A stretch of 24,646 nt of DNA from UBA8516 sp964434855 (lineage in GTDB: Archaea > Thermoproteota > Nitrososphaeria > Nitrososphaerales > Nitrosopumilaceae). The DNA lies in contig CAYSWR010000019.1 of assembly GCA_964434855.1 (NCBI GenBank), positions 1 to 24,646 of the forward strand, in the 5' to 3' direction. Within the stretch, counting starts at the first letter, position 1; each line of letters begins with the position of its first letter. The position numbers were made by a program, and so were the translations under genes. Positions 1 to 7,765 of the stretch are shown here, piece after piece. Below the pieces are notes generated by a model. It saw nothing but the letters and a program-made list of their open reading frames with translations, made no database searches and was not told the origin of the DNA.

Positions 1-46
1 TGTCATGTATTTAATCAAAAATGTCTGTAATTTAAGGCTAACAGAA

Positions 47-355
47 TTATTTCAGCGTAAGCTCAATGTAAACGTCATTTGGAATCTTTATTCTCATTAA
101 TTGTCGTATTGCTCTGTCGTCTGCGTTAAGATCAAAAACACGTCTGTGTATTCGCATCTCCCATTTTTCATATGTGTTTGTTCCTTGGCCACATGGAGAC
201 TTGCGTGTTACAACGTTTAGTCTTTTTACTGGAAGTGGTGTTGGTCCTTTTACTTTGACACCGGTTTTTTCGCCGATGCCTTTTATTTCACTACAAACTC
301 CGTCAAGCCTGAGCAGACTTGTGCTGGTAAGCTTGATTCGGGCCATTTGTGTCAT
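47..355 (-). CDS. rps10: 30S ribosomal protein S10
   Basis: This 102-residue protein matches archaeal/eukaryotic-type uS10, a small-subunit protein of the 30S head. It has the early ARIKLTST strand, the central PLPVKRLNVVTRKSPCGQG loop segment, the EKWEMRIHRR strand and a C-terminal IPNDVYIELTLK. The length is typical for archaeal S10. The start chosen is the ATG at 355; a second in-frame ATG lies three codons in. It follows EF-1 alpha by 8 nt on the same strand, the classical archaeal EF-1 alpha/S10 arrangement, so the two are probably co-transcribed. Downstream, positions 17-21 give a short oligo-T on the minus strand that could help termination. Identification is firm. Confidence 0.95.
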   Translation of the reverse strand: MTQMARIKLTSTSLLRLDGVCSEIKGIGEKTGVKVKGPTPLPVKRLNVVTRKSPCGQGTNTYEKWEMRIHRRVFDLNADDRAIRQLMRIKIPNDVYIELTLK

Positions 356-363
356 TCAGACCA

Positions 364-1668
364 CTAAGCAGTGTATTTCTCAGTGATATCTTTTACAACG
401 CCTGCAGCAATTGTTGCGCCCATATCTCTGAGTGCAAATCTTCCTAACTCTGGAAAGTCTTGGAAGGTTTCAATTGCTATTGGTCTAACTGGTCGTATTC
501 TTACGATTGCAGAATCACCTGCTTTAAGAAACTTTGGATCTTTTTCTTCTGTGGCACCTGTTTGTGGATTTATCTTTGCCTCAAATGCAACAATAGTTGC
601 TGCAACCTGTGCAGTATGTGCATGCATTACTGGCGTATAACCAGGTGCAAGTGCAGTTGGATGATGGATTACTATGATTTGAGCTCTGAATTCTTTTGCA
701 ACATTTGGAGGACTGTCCGGTGTTCCAATCACATCTCCTCTTTTGATATCTTTTTTATCTACACCTCTAAGGTTAAAACCAATGTTGTCACCAGCTTCCG
801 CAGATTCCATTTGAGTGTGGTGAGTTTCAATTGTTTTGATTTCACCAACTACTCCTGCTGGCATGACAATAATTTTTTGTCCTGCTTTTACAGTTCCTGT
901 TTCGACACGACCTACTGGAACTGTACCTACACCAGTAATTGTATAAACATCTTGAATTGGAATTCTCAATGGTTTGCCAGTTGGTTTTTCTGGGAGTTTG
1001 AAATCATCAAATGTTTCAAGCATTGTCTTTCCTGTCCACCACTTCATGTTTTCTGATTTTTTAACAAGGTTATCACCTTTCCATCCAGAAACAGGAATGA
1101 TTGGAACGTTTTCTAGCTTGTATCCAACTGACTTGATCAGTATTTCAGCTTTTTCTTTTGCAACCTTGAATGCTTGTTCAGAATAATTACTGTCATCCAT
1201 CTTGTTGATGGCAACGATTACCTGTCCTACACCTAGAGTTCTCAAAAGGAAGGCATGTTCTCTTGCTTGGCCTCCTGGTGCTACTGCAGTATCAGTCTCG
1301 CCTTCTTTTGCAGAAAGGACAAGAATCGCACAGTCAGCCTCTGATGCGCCAGTAATCATGTTTTTGATAAAGTCCCTGTGTCCAGGTGCGTCAATTAATG
1401 TAAAGAAGTACTTTGCACTCTCAAATTTCGCAAACGCTAGATCTATTGTGATGCCTCTCTCTCTTTCGTCTTTGATGTTGTCCATAACCCAAGCATACTT
1501 GAAGGTGTCTCCTTTTCCGTGCTTTTCAGATTCTGCTGCATGTGATGCAATAGTTCTTTCATCGACAAGACCAAGGTCCAGCAACAGGTGACCCATTGTG
1601 GTTGATTTACCGTTATCAATGTGACCTGTAACGATCATGTTCAAGTGTGGCTTTTTACTAGCGCTCAT
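364..1668 (-). CDS. tuf: Translation elongation factor 1-alpha (aEF1A)
   Basis: This GTPase delivers aminoacyl-tRNA to the ribosome; 434 residues, normal for archaeal EF-1 alpha. The G domain shows G1 GHIDNGKS (residues 15-22), switch I RERGITID, G3 DAPGH, G4 NKMD and G5-like SGWKGD. Two beta-barrel domains follow (for example IPIQDVYTITGVGTVPVGRVETG and the C-terminal GRFALRDMGATIAAG). G1 has Asn where most EF-1 alpha/EF-Tu proteins have His (GHVDHGKS). The ATG at 1668 is preceded by a good Shine-Dalgarno GGTGAGG (1676-1682). The gene is the upstream member of a pair with rps10 and is divergent from the FBP aldolase/phosphatase gene. Confidence 0.97.
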   Translation of the reverse strand: MSASKKPHLNMIVTGHIDNGKSTTMGHLLLDLGLVDERTIASHAAESEKHGKGDTFKYAWVMDNIKDERERGITIDLAFAKFESAKYFFTLIDAPGHRDFIKNMITGASEADCAILVLSAKEGETDTAVAPGGQAREHAFLLRTLGVGQVIVAINKMDDSNYSEQAFKVAKEKAEILIKSVGYKLENVPIIPVSGWKGDNLVKKSENMKWWTGKTMLETFDDFKLPEKPTGKPLRIPIQDVYTITGVGTVPVGRVETGTVKAGQKIIVMPAGVVGEIKTIETHHTQMESAEAGDNIGFNLRGVDKKDIKRGDVIGTPDSPPNVAKEFRAQIIVIHHPTALAPGYTPVMHAHTAQVAATIVAFEAKINPQTGATEEKDPKFLKAGDSAIVRIRPVRPIAIETFQDFPELGRFALRDMGATIAAGVVKDITEKYTA

Positions 1669-1675
1669 AACGAAT

Positions 1676-1682
1676 CCTCACC
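1676..1682 (-). promoter_or_regulatory. Shine-Dalgarno of EF-1 alpha
   Basis: On the minus strand this reads GGTGAGG, 7 nt before the ATG, and its GGTGA core is complementary to the CACCTCC end of archaeal 16S rRNA. Most other starts in the window lack such a site. A minus-strand taataaa (1692-1698) would place transcription start close to the ATG, whereas aatttatt (1726-1733) would leave a leader containing this site; the sequence alone does not decide between them. Confidence 0.55.
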
Positions 1683-1754
1683 AGCATGGGCTTTATTACC
1701 ATTTCGATTTTTTGGTATTCTTTTCAATAAATTTTGAATAATTTACTGATCCAC

Positions 1755-1770
1755 TAATCGACGTCGATTA
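1755..1770. promoter_or_regulatory. Perfect 16-bp palindrome in divergent promoter region
   Basis: The sequence TAATCGACGTCGATTA is a perfect inverted repeat with no spacer. It lies about 90 nt upstream of the EF-1 alpha start and 12 nt upstream of the TATA-like box of the FBP aldolase/phosphatase gene. A dimeric regulator binding just upstream of the TATA/BRE would be the simplest reading; this is inference, and the regulator is unknown. Confidence 0.5.
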
Positions 1771-1782
1771 TTTTTCACATAC

Positions 1783-1790
1783 TATAAATC
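1783..1790 (+). promoter_or_regulatory. TATA box of FBP aldolase/phosphatase gene
   Basis: TATAAATC lies 24-31 nt upstream of the TTG at 1814, the spacing expected for a leaderless archaeal transcript that begins at the start codon. This supports the TTG start. Confidence 0.6.
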
Positions 1791-1813
1791 AAAGTATTTT
1801 CTGACTAGAAATA

Positions 1814-3040
1814 TTGAAAGTTACTGTTACAGTTATCAAAGCTGATGTTGGTGGAATCGGCGGTCACACCAGACCAAGTGATGGTTTGTTAAATGCTGTC
1901 AGAAACATGGTAAGACATCAAGTAAGGAAAGACGGTAAAGGGCTCTTAATTGATTCTTACATTGGTTATTGTGGTGATGACATTCACATTGTTATGACTC
2001 ATACAAAAGGAGTCGATAACAGAGAAGTTCACCAGCTTGCATGGAATGCATTTGAAGCAGCTACAAAGGTTGCAAAAAACGAAGGATTGTATGGTGCCGG
2101 TCAGGACTTGCTCAAAGATTCGTTTTCAGGTAACGTAAAAGGAATGGGTCCTGGTGTTGCAGAAATGCAATTTGAAGAAAGACCAAACGAGGCATTTACA
2201 ATTTATGCTGCAGACAAAACAGAGCCTGGTGCATTCAACTATCCATTCTACAGAATGTTTGTAGATGCTCTAAGTAACACAGGTCTAATAGTAAATCAAA
2301 ATCTTGCAAAAGGCGTCAAGATAAATGTCATGGATGTTGAAAAGGGAAAAATTGCCGAACTTCACATGTGGCAAGACAAGCCCACCCTTGAAGCTGCTTT
2401 AATGTATCCCGGAAGATATGTTGTTTCTTCAGTATATACAAAAGATAATCAACCAATACTTGCAGCATCAACTGATAGATTACATAACATTGCAGGAAAA
2501 TATGTTGGAAAAGATGATCCAATTTGTATCATAAGAACACAAAAAGATTTTCCAGCAACGGAAGAAGTTGGAAGTGCATTTAGCAATCCGCATTATGTTG
2601 CAGGAAACACAAGAGGTAGTCATCACATGCCACTGATGCCAGTAAAGATAAACTCTCCAGCAAGTATCAACTTTGCAATACCAATAGTGAGCAGTCTTGT
2701 TTTTAGTATGCACAATGGAATACTTGTAGGACCAGTAGATGGATTTGCAACTCCAGATTGGAATTACGTAAGAAATCTTGCAACAAAAAGAGCATTTGCA
2801 ATGAGAAGTCAAGGATTTTTCCATCCTGCGACGCTAGTGCCAAGTGAGCTGGAATATTCAGAAGGATATAGAGCCAGAATGAATGTCGTTTGGAGTAAGA
2901 TGAGGCCAATCACACCAAACAATCAACAAAAAACAACAAAACCCAAGCCACAAAAAGCAAAGAGTGCCAAGTCTAAACAAAAATTAAATCAACCAGAAAC
3001 CAAATCAGCGAAAAAACAAACTAAACCTGCACCAAAATAA
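1814..3040 (+). CDS. fbp: Fructose-1,6-bisphosphate aldolase/phosphatase, bifunctional (archaeal type)
   Basis: This cytoplasmic gluconeogenic enzyme condenses DHAP with glyceraldehyde-3-phosphate and then removes the C1 phosphate to give fructose-6-phosphate. Family metal-site residues are visible at D11, H18 and D55-D56. The Schiff-base region is the YVGKDD motif, with Tyr230, Lys233 and Asp234. The YPFYRMFVDAL, HMPLMPVKIN and FHPATLVPSELEY segments are also characteristic. The start is TTG, fixed by family alignment (MKVTVTVIKADVGG) and by a TATA box about 27 nt upstream. Residues 368-408 form an unusual low-complexity tail rich in Lys, Gln and Pro beyond the catalytic domain. It is followed by the triosephosphate isomerase gene, which supplies and balances its two substrates. 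Confidence 0.95.
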   Translation: MKVTVTVIKADVGGIGGHTRPSDGLLNAVRNMVRHQVRKDGKGLLIDSYIGYCGDDIHIVMTHTKGVDNREVHQLAWNAFEAATKVAKNEGLYGAGQDLLKDSFSGNVKGMGPGVAEMQFEERPNEAFTIYAADKTEPGAFNYPFYRMFVDALSNTGLIVNQNLAKGVKINVMDVEKGKIAELHMWQDKPTLEAALMYPGRYVVSSVYTKDNQPILAASTDRLHNIAGKYVGKDDPICIIRTQKDFPATEEVGSAFSNPHYVAGNTRGSHHMPLMPVKINSPASINFAIPIVSSLVFSMHNGILVGPVDGFATPDWNYVRNLATKRAFAMRSQGFFHPATLVPSELEYSEGYRARMNVVWSKMRPITPNNQQKTTKPKPQKAKSAKSKQKLNQPETKSAKKQTKPAPK

Positions 3041-3083
3041 AATCATACCAACAATATAATTACAAAAGATCTAACTCATAATC

Positions 3084-3091
3084 AATATATC
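3084..3091 (+). promoter_or_regulatory. TATA-like box of triosephosphate isomerase gene
   Basis: AATATATC sits about 25-32 nt upstream of the TTG at 3116 and supports that start over the out-of-frame ATG at 3111. Confidence 0.45.
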
Positions 3092-3115
3092 ATAGATGAG
3101 TCTAGTATCCATGGT

Positions 3116-3787
3116 TTGTTTATTATCAACTTTAAAAACTATGAAGAGATAGCCGGTGCAAAGGCACTCAAGCTAGCAAAAATAGCAGAAAAAGTTTCAA
3201 AAAAATATCGAATCAAGATAGCAGTTGCACCTCCACAGCATCTACTTTCTGAAATAACCAGATGCAACATACTTGTTTTGGCTCAGCATCTTGACACTGC
3301 AAATATTGGTAGCACTACTGGTTTTATGATTCCTGAAATTGTAAAAAAATCTCTTGTCAGGGGGTCTTTGATAAATCACAGCGAACACAGAATTCCTGTA
3401 AAACAGATAGTTGCATTGGTTTCTAGACTAAAAAAACTTGGGATGATCTCAGTGGTGTGTGTTAAAGATGTAAGCGAGGCAAGAAAATATGCAAAATTAA
3501 ACCCAGATTACATAGCGATTGAGCCGCCTGAGCTCATAGGAACTGGCAAAGCAGTATCAAAAGAAAGACCAGAAATCATCACAAGATCGGTGACTGCAGT
3601 CAAGCAAGCAAAAAATTCTACAAAGCTTCTTTGTGGAGCAGGCATTGTCTCAGGAGAAGATGTCGCAAAAGCTATGCAGCTAGGTGCAAAAGGGATCCTA
3701 GTAGCAAGTGGCATAGTCAAAGCAAAGAACTGGACATTTACAATAGAAGAATTTGCCCGTGCAATATCAAAAAACCAGAAAGGTTGA
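3116..3787 (+). CDS. tpiA: Triosephosphate isomerase (archaeal short form)
   Basis: This enzyme interconverts DHAP and glyceraldehyde-3-phosphate. At 223 residues it has the short archaeal length (bacterial and eukaryotic forms run near 250). Active-site elements are Asn5/Lys7 in MFIINFKNYEE, the catalytic His88 in LINHSEHR, the catalytic Glu136 in YIAIEPPELIGTG followed by the flexible loop, and the phosphate-binding GAGIVSGEDV. The start is TTG; the nearby ATG at 3111 is in another frame. It lies 75 nt after the FBP aldolase/phosphatase gene and 28 nt before the PPDK start, on the same strand, forming a gluconeogenic cluster. Confidence 0.95.
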   Translation: MFIINFKNYEEIAGAKALKLAKIAEKVSKKYRIKIAVAPPQHLLSEITRCNILVLAQHLDTANIGSTTGFMIPEIVKKSLVRGSLINHSEHRIPVKQIVALVSRLKKLGMISVVCVKDVSEARKYAKLNPDYIAIEPPELIGTGKAVSKERPEIITRSVTAVKQAKNSTKLLCGAGIVSGEDVAKAMQLGAKGILVASGIVKAKNWTFTIEEFARAISKNQKG

Positions 3788-3815
3788 TAACCCAAATCGT
3801 AACAATTGGCGTAAT

Positions 3816-6503
3816 ATGAAGCCGATTTATTTTTTTGACGAAGGAGACGGTAAAAATAAAAAACTGCTAGGCGGAAAAGGCGCAGGACTGTGCGAGATGA
3901 CAAGAATTGGTTTGCCAGTTCCTCCAGGTTTTACAATCACTACCGAAGTTTGTGACAAGTATTATCAAAATAACAAAAAATTACCACGCAATCTTATGGT
4001 TCAAGTAAGAAAAAACATCGCCAAGATAGAAAAAAGAACTGGCAAAAAGTTTGGTTCTTTAGAAAATCCACTCCTAGTATCAGTCAGATCCGGTGCAGCG
4101 CTATCTATGCCTGGAATGATGGACACAATACTAAATCTTGGATTAAATGAACAAACTGTCGTTGGCCTTGCAAAAAAAAGCAGTAACGAGAGATTTGCGT
4201 GGGATTCATACAGAAGACTTGTCCAACTTTTTGGCAAAGTCGTTTTTGGCGTAAATGACAAAAAGTTTGATGATATTCTAGAAGAGACCAAGCGTCAATT
4301 CATTGTTCAGTATGATAGCGAACTTAATGCAGACACTCTCAAGGAGATTGTATCAAAATACAAACAGATTTGTGAAAGCCATGCTGAAAAACCATTTCCT
4401 TCGGATCCTTACAAACAGCTTGAGCTTGCAATAGAGGCAGTCTTTAAGAGTTGGATGGGTGAGAGAGCAGTAGTATATAGAGAAAAATACAAAATTACCA
4501 AAGATATTGCAAATGGAACCGCAGTAAATGTTGTAGCGATGGTTTTTGGCAACATGGGAAATGACAGTGCCACAGGAGTTGTGTTTACACGAAATCCTGG
4601 AGATGGTACAAGGAAAGTTTTTGGTGAATATCTTGTCAATGCTCAAGGCGAAGACGTTGTTGCAGGAATTAGAACACCTCAAACAATAGACAACTTGGAA
4701 AAAGAGTTACCGAATACTTTTGTACAGTTAATGAAAACTTGTGCAAAATTAGAAAAACACTACAAAGAACCACAAGACTTGGAATTTACAGTAGAGCAAG
4801 GCAAGTTCTACATGTTACAGACTCGTTCTGCAAAGATGAATGCTTTAGGAATGATTAGAACTTCAGTTGAGATGGTAAAAGAAAAACTCATTTCAAAAGA
4901 AAGGGCTCTTACAAGATTACATCCTGATCAGTTAGAACAGCTATTACACAAAACCATAAACCAAGACGCAGTAAAGAATCATTCACCACTTGTAAAGGGA
5001 ATTGCTGCATCACCTGGTGCTGCAACAGGTGTTGTTGTTTTTGATGTAAAAAAAGCAGTAAAGATGGGAGAAGATGGAGTCAAAGTAGTGCTGGTTAGAG
5101 AAGAAACAAAACCAGAAGACGTGCCGGCATTTTTTGCATCAGTTGGAATTCTAACAAGCAGAGGCGGTAAAACTTCACACGCCGCAGTAGTTGCAAGAGG
5201 AATGGGAAAACCATGCATTGTAGGCTGTACAGATATGAAGATAGATTACACTACAAAAAAATTCCAAGTAGACAGTAAAACCGTCCATGAGGGAGAGGTC
5301 ATTACAATAGATGGTAGTAAAGGCATTGTCTTTTTGGGGGAGATTCCTACAGTTGAACCTGAAGTAACAAGCGAGCTAAAAACAATCATACAGTGGGCAG
5401 AGCAAATCAAAAGACTGGGCATAAGAGCAAACGCAGATACACCTGAAGCTGCAAAGCTAGCAAGAAACTATGGCGCAAAAGGAATAGGACTTTGTAGAAC
5501 AGAAAGAATGTTCAATGCACGTGACAGATTGGGTCTCTTTGTTGACATGATAATGGCACGCAATGTAGAGGAAAGAAAAGCAGTGCTAGAAAAATTACTG
5601 GTTCTTCAGAAAAGTGATTTCAAAGAGATACTCAAGGTCATGGAAGGATACAAAGTTACAATCAGATTACTAGATCCTCCACTGCACGAATTCTTACCAA
5701 ATATTGAAGAGCTAATCAACAAAATACACAGACTTGAAAATCAAAATACATCAGAAGAGCTTGAGAAAACAAAAAAGATTCTTGCTCGTGCAAGAGAATT
5801 AGCTGAGATCAATCCAATGATGGGTCACCGTGGAGTCAGAGTTGGAATAACATTTCCAGAAATTTATGAAATGCAGGTTAGAGCAATTTGTGAAGCTGCA
5901 GGTGAACTGTCAAGAGAAAACATAGATGCACGTGCACAAATCATGGTACCTCAAGTAGGCAGCATAGACGAACTAGATCAAATCAAACTGATTTACGACA
6001 CAATAAAATCATCTGTAGAATCAAAGATGGGATTAAAATTAAAAATTAATTTTGGTACGATGCTTGAAGTTGTGAGATCATGTCTTACTGCAGATGAGCT
6101 TGCTAAAACAGCAGAGTTCTTTAGCTTTGGCACAAATGATCTGACACAAGCAGTATTTAGCTTTAGTAGGGAAGACGTAGAAGGCAAATTCCTACCTGAG
6201 TATCTAGAAAAAGAAATACTCCAAGAGAATCCGTTCCAATCTGTTGATGTAAACGGAGTAGGAAGTTTGATGGAGATTGCAATAACAAAAGGAAGAAAGA
6301 TCAGACAAGACATGGAGATAGGAATATGTGGAGAACATGGCGGAGATCCTAGTTCCATATCATTTTTCCACAAAGCTGGCCTAAGCTATGTAAGTGCATC
6401 TTCACACAGAATTCCAATTGCAATTCTTGCTGCAGCACAAGCTGCACTTGCAGATAAACCAAAAAAGAAAACTAGTGCAAGGAAGAAATCAAAAAGAAGA
6501 TAG
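3816..6503 (+). CDS. ppdK: Pyruvate, phosphate dikinase
   Basis: This enzyme interconverts pyruvate + ATP + Pi and PEP + AMP + PPi; here it probably feeds gluconeogenesis. The ATG at 3816 gives 895 residues starting MKPIYFFDEGDG. The open frame extends upstream into tpiA, but that part lacks family similarity. The N-terminal ATP-grasp domain shows GGKGAGLCEM and SVRSGAALSMPGMMDTILNLG. The swivelling domain carries the phosphohistidine His455 in GGKTSHAAVVARG, where most relatives have Met in place of the Lys before TSH. The C-terminal PEP/pyruvate barrel has GIGLCRTERMF, FGTNDLTQ and the catalytic Cys838 in GICGEHGGDP. A basic tail of about 16 residues (KPKKKTSARKKSKRR) ends the protein. Confidence 0.96.
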   Translation: MKPIYFFDEGDGKNKKLLGGKGAGLCEMTRIGLPVPPGFTITTEVCDKYYQNNKKLPRNLMVQVRKNIAKIEKRTGKKFGSLENPLLVSVRSGAALSMPGMMDTILNLGLNEQTVVGLAKKSSNERFAWDSYRRLVQLFGKVVFGVNDKKFDDILEETKRQFIVQYDSELNADTLKEIVSKYKQICESHAEKPFPSDPYKQLELAIEAVFKSWMGERAVVYREKYKITKDIANGTAVNVVAMVFGNMGNDSATGVVFTRNPGDGTRKVFGEYLVNAQGEDVVAGIRTPQTIDNLEKELPNTFVQLMKTCAKLEKHYKEPQDLEFTVEQGKFYMLQTRSAKMNALGMIRTSVEMVKEKLISKERALTRLHPDQLEQLLHKTINQDAVKNHSPLVKGIAASPGAATGVVVFDVKKAVKMGEDGVKVVLVREETKPEDVPAFFASVGILTSRGGKTSHAAVVARGMGKPCIVGCTDMKIDYTTKKFQVDSKTVHEGEVITIDGSKGIVFLGEIPTVEPEVTSELKTIIQWAEQIKRLGIRANADTPEAAKLARNYGAKGIGLCRTERMFNARDRLGLFVDMIMARNVEERKAVLEKLLVLQKSDFKEILKVMEGYKVTIRLLDPPLHEFLPNIEELINKIHRLENQNTSEELEKTKKILARARELAEINPMMGHRGVRVGITFPEIYEMQVRAICEAAGELSRENIDARAQIMVPQVGSIDELDQIKLIYDTIKSSVESKMGLKLKINFGTMLEVVRSCLTADELAKTAEFFSFGTNDLTQAVFSFSREDVEGKFLPEYLEKEILQENPFQSVDVNGVGSLMEIAITKGRKIRQDMEIGICGEHGGDPSSISFFHKAGLSYVSASSHRIPIAILAAAQAALADKPKKKTSARKKSKRR

Positions 6504-6509
6504 TTTCAA

Positions 6510-7133
6510 TCATTCTAACAGTGTTGCAGATGCAAAGTAAACATGAAACGGTTGACAGTAAATTACCACTATATTATACAAATTAGTATTGATTCCACTT
6601 AGTTCATAGTTCTGCGATCCCTTGTTTCCCTTTAGTTTACCAAGGTCTATTCCGCTATCAACATCTCCATTTTTTGTCATGTACACATGAAGATCAGGAC
6701 CGTTTGTGACTTCAAAGTCTTCAAACCTGAGAAATGAAACATCCCCTACTGTTATCACTTCAGCTTTGCCTGTTGCCTGATGTCCTTTCAATCCCTGAAA
6801 AGTCCCAAGTTTAGAAAATTTTGGAGGCTCTTGTGAGCTAGGAGCAACCTTTGCTATCATCTCTTGCATGTCTTCTGATACACTAGTGGTGATCTTTTTT
6901 GCTTCATCCATGATCAAATCAATAGTGACTTGCGGCATATTTTTTACAAGAGCGTTTCTTTGTTCATCTACCATGTTGACAAATTTTTCATAGGTAAGAT
7001 CTTGTTGAATTTCACTTAGGGCTTTGGGCAATGGTTCATCAATTATTTTATCATAAAAGAGTGGGCTTGCTACATAATATACTCCAACTACAGCGACACC
7101 AACAATAATTGCTATTGTGATGCCCTTTAGCAT
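6510..7133 (-). CDS. Membrane-anchored DM13-domain protein
   Basis: This 207-residue protein has an N-terminal hydrophobic helix (about residues 4-24) with little charge before it, an uncleaved-looking membrane anchor. A helical, charged spacer (about 30-100) leads into a C-terminal DM13-like domain (about 105-207). The domain has VSFLRFEDFEVTNGPDLHVYMT, an LGKLKGNKGSQNYEL segment and a conserved-type cysteine (C193) in VVIYCQPFHVYFASATL. DM13 domains have been proposed to take part in redox or electron-transfer reactions through that cysteine, but the function in archaea is not established. The domain should face the outside of the cell. The gene converges on ppdK (6-nt gap) and is divergent from the HTH-CBS regulator. 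Confidence 0.75.
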   Translation of the reverse strand: MLKGITIAIIVGVAVVGVYYVASPLFYDKIIDEPLPKALSEIQQDLTYEKFVNMVDEQRNALVKNMPQVTIDLIMDEAKKITTSVSEDMQEMIAKVAPSSQEPPKFSKLGTFQGLKGHQATGKAEVITVGDVSFLRFEDFEVTNGPDLHVYMTKNGDVDSGIDLGKLKGNKGSQNYELSGINTNLYNIVVIYCQPFHVYFASATLLE

Positions 7134-7208
7134 ACTTGCGATAAGAAAATCTCACTATTAAGGATTGAAGAAAATTGAAATATCTAACTAAGAGTATATC
7201 ATTTTGAA

Positions 7209-7763
7209 GTGTTACCACGACTTGATTCAATAAAACCTGCCAGATTGAAGATTGGCCTTACACAGCACAAGCTTGCTTCGTTGACAGGAGTCAGTACTTC
7301 GATGATCAACCAAATAGAATCAGGTAGATGCCAGCCAAGCTATGGTACTGCAAAAAAAATCTTTGAAGTACTTGGTTCATTAGAGAATCAGTCTTCAATG
7401 AAAGCTGGAGACATATGCAGTAGAGAAATTACAAAACTAAAAACAACTGATTCACTGCATGACGCAATAAAAAAGATGCAAGAGCATTCGATTAGTCAGA
7501 TTCCAGTTTTTGACGGAAATGATGTTGTCGGGTTGATAAGCGAAGATGGGCTAGTCAAACATTTGATAGATAGTGATGAAACACAGCGAAAAAAAATAAA
7601 GCTATCCGAAGTAATGGAGCCACGTCCTCCCATTATAGAGTACAATACTCCTGCAAAGACACTAGTTCCACTTGTCAGATTTTCAAAGTGCATCCTAGTT
7701 TCAAAACACAGTAAGATTATTGGAATAATTACTACATCAGACACTCTAAAAATGATGGAATAG
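7209..7763 (+). CDS. XRE-type HTH regulator with two CBS domains
   Basis: This 184-residue predicted transcription regulator has an N-terminal Cro/CI-like helix-turn-helix (about residues 10-55: RLKIGLTQHKLASLTGVSTS then INQIESGRCQPSY). A tandem CBS pair follows (about 65-120 and 132-184; second-domain hallmark IIGIITTSDTL). CBS pairs commonly bind adenine nucleotides or related ligands, so the protein may couple energy state to transcription; the ligand is unknown. The start is GTG at 7209, with an AT-rich box (gaaatatcta, 7177-7186) about 27 nt upstream. It is divergent from the DM13 gene across a 75-nt spacer, so autoregulation or control of that neighbour is possible. Confidence 0.85.
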   Translation: MLPRLDSIKPARLKIGLTQHKLASLTGVSTSMINQIESGRCQPSYGTAKKIFEVLGSLENQSSMKAGDICSREITKLKTTDSLHDAIKKMQEHSISQIPVFDGNDVVGLISEDGLVKHLIDSDETQRKKIKLSEVMEPRPPIIEYNTPAKTLVPLVRFSKCILVSKHSKIIGIITTSDTLKMME

Positions 7764-7765
7764 AT

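Noticed and set aside
460..1056. 198-codon plus-strand open frame opposite EF-1 alpha
   Set aside because: It is rich in Cys, Trp, Phe and Tyr, typical of antisense reading, and lies wholly within a certain gene.
1202..1591. 129-codon plus-strand frame within EF-1 alpha
   Set aside because: It is antisense to the G domain, with no family resemblance and no promoter.
3753..3815. Upstream extension of PPDK overlapping tpiA
   Set aside because: The 21 extra residues do not resemble the family; MKPIYFFDEGDG is the expected N-terminus.
3508..3903. 131-codon minus-strand frame over the tpiA/ppdK junction
   Set aside because: It overlaps two firm genes and reads as shadow sequence.
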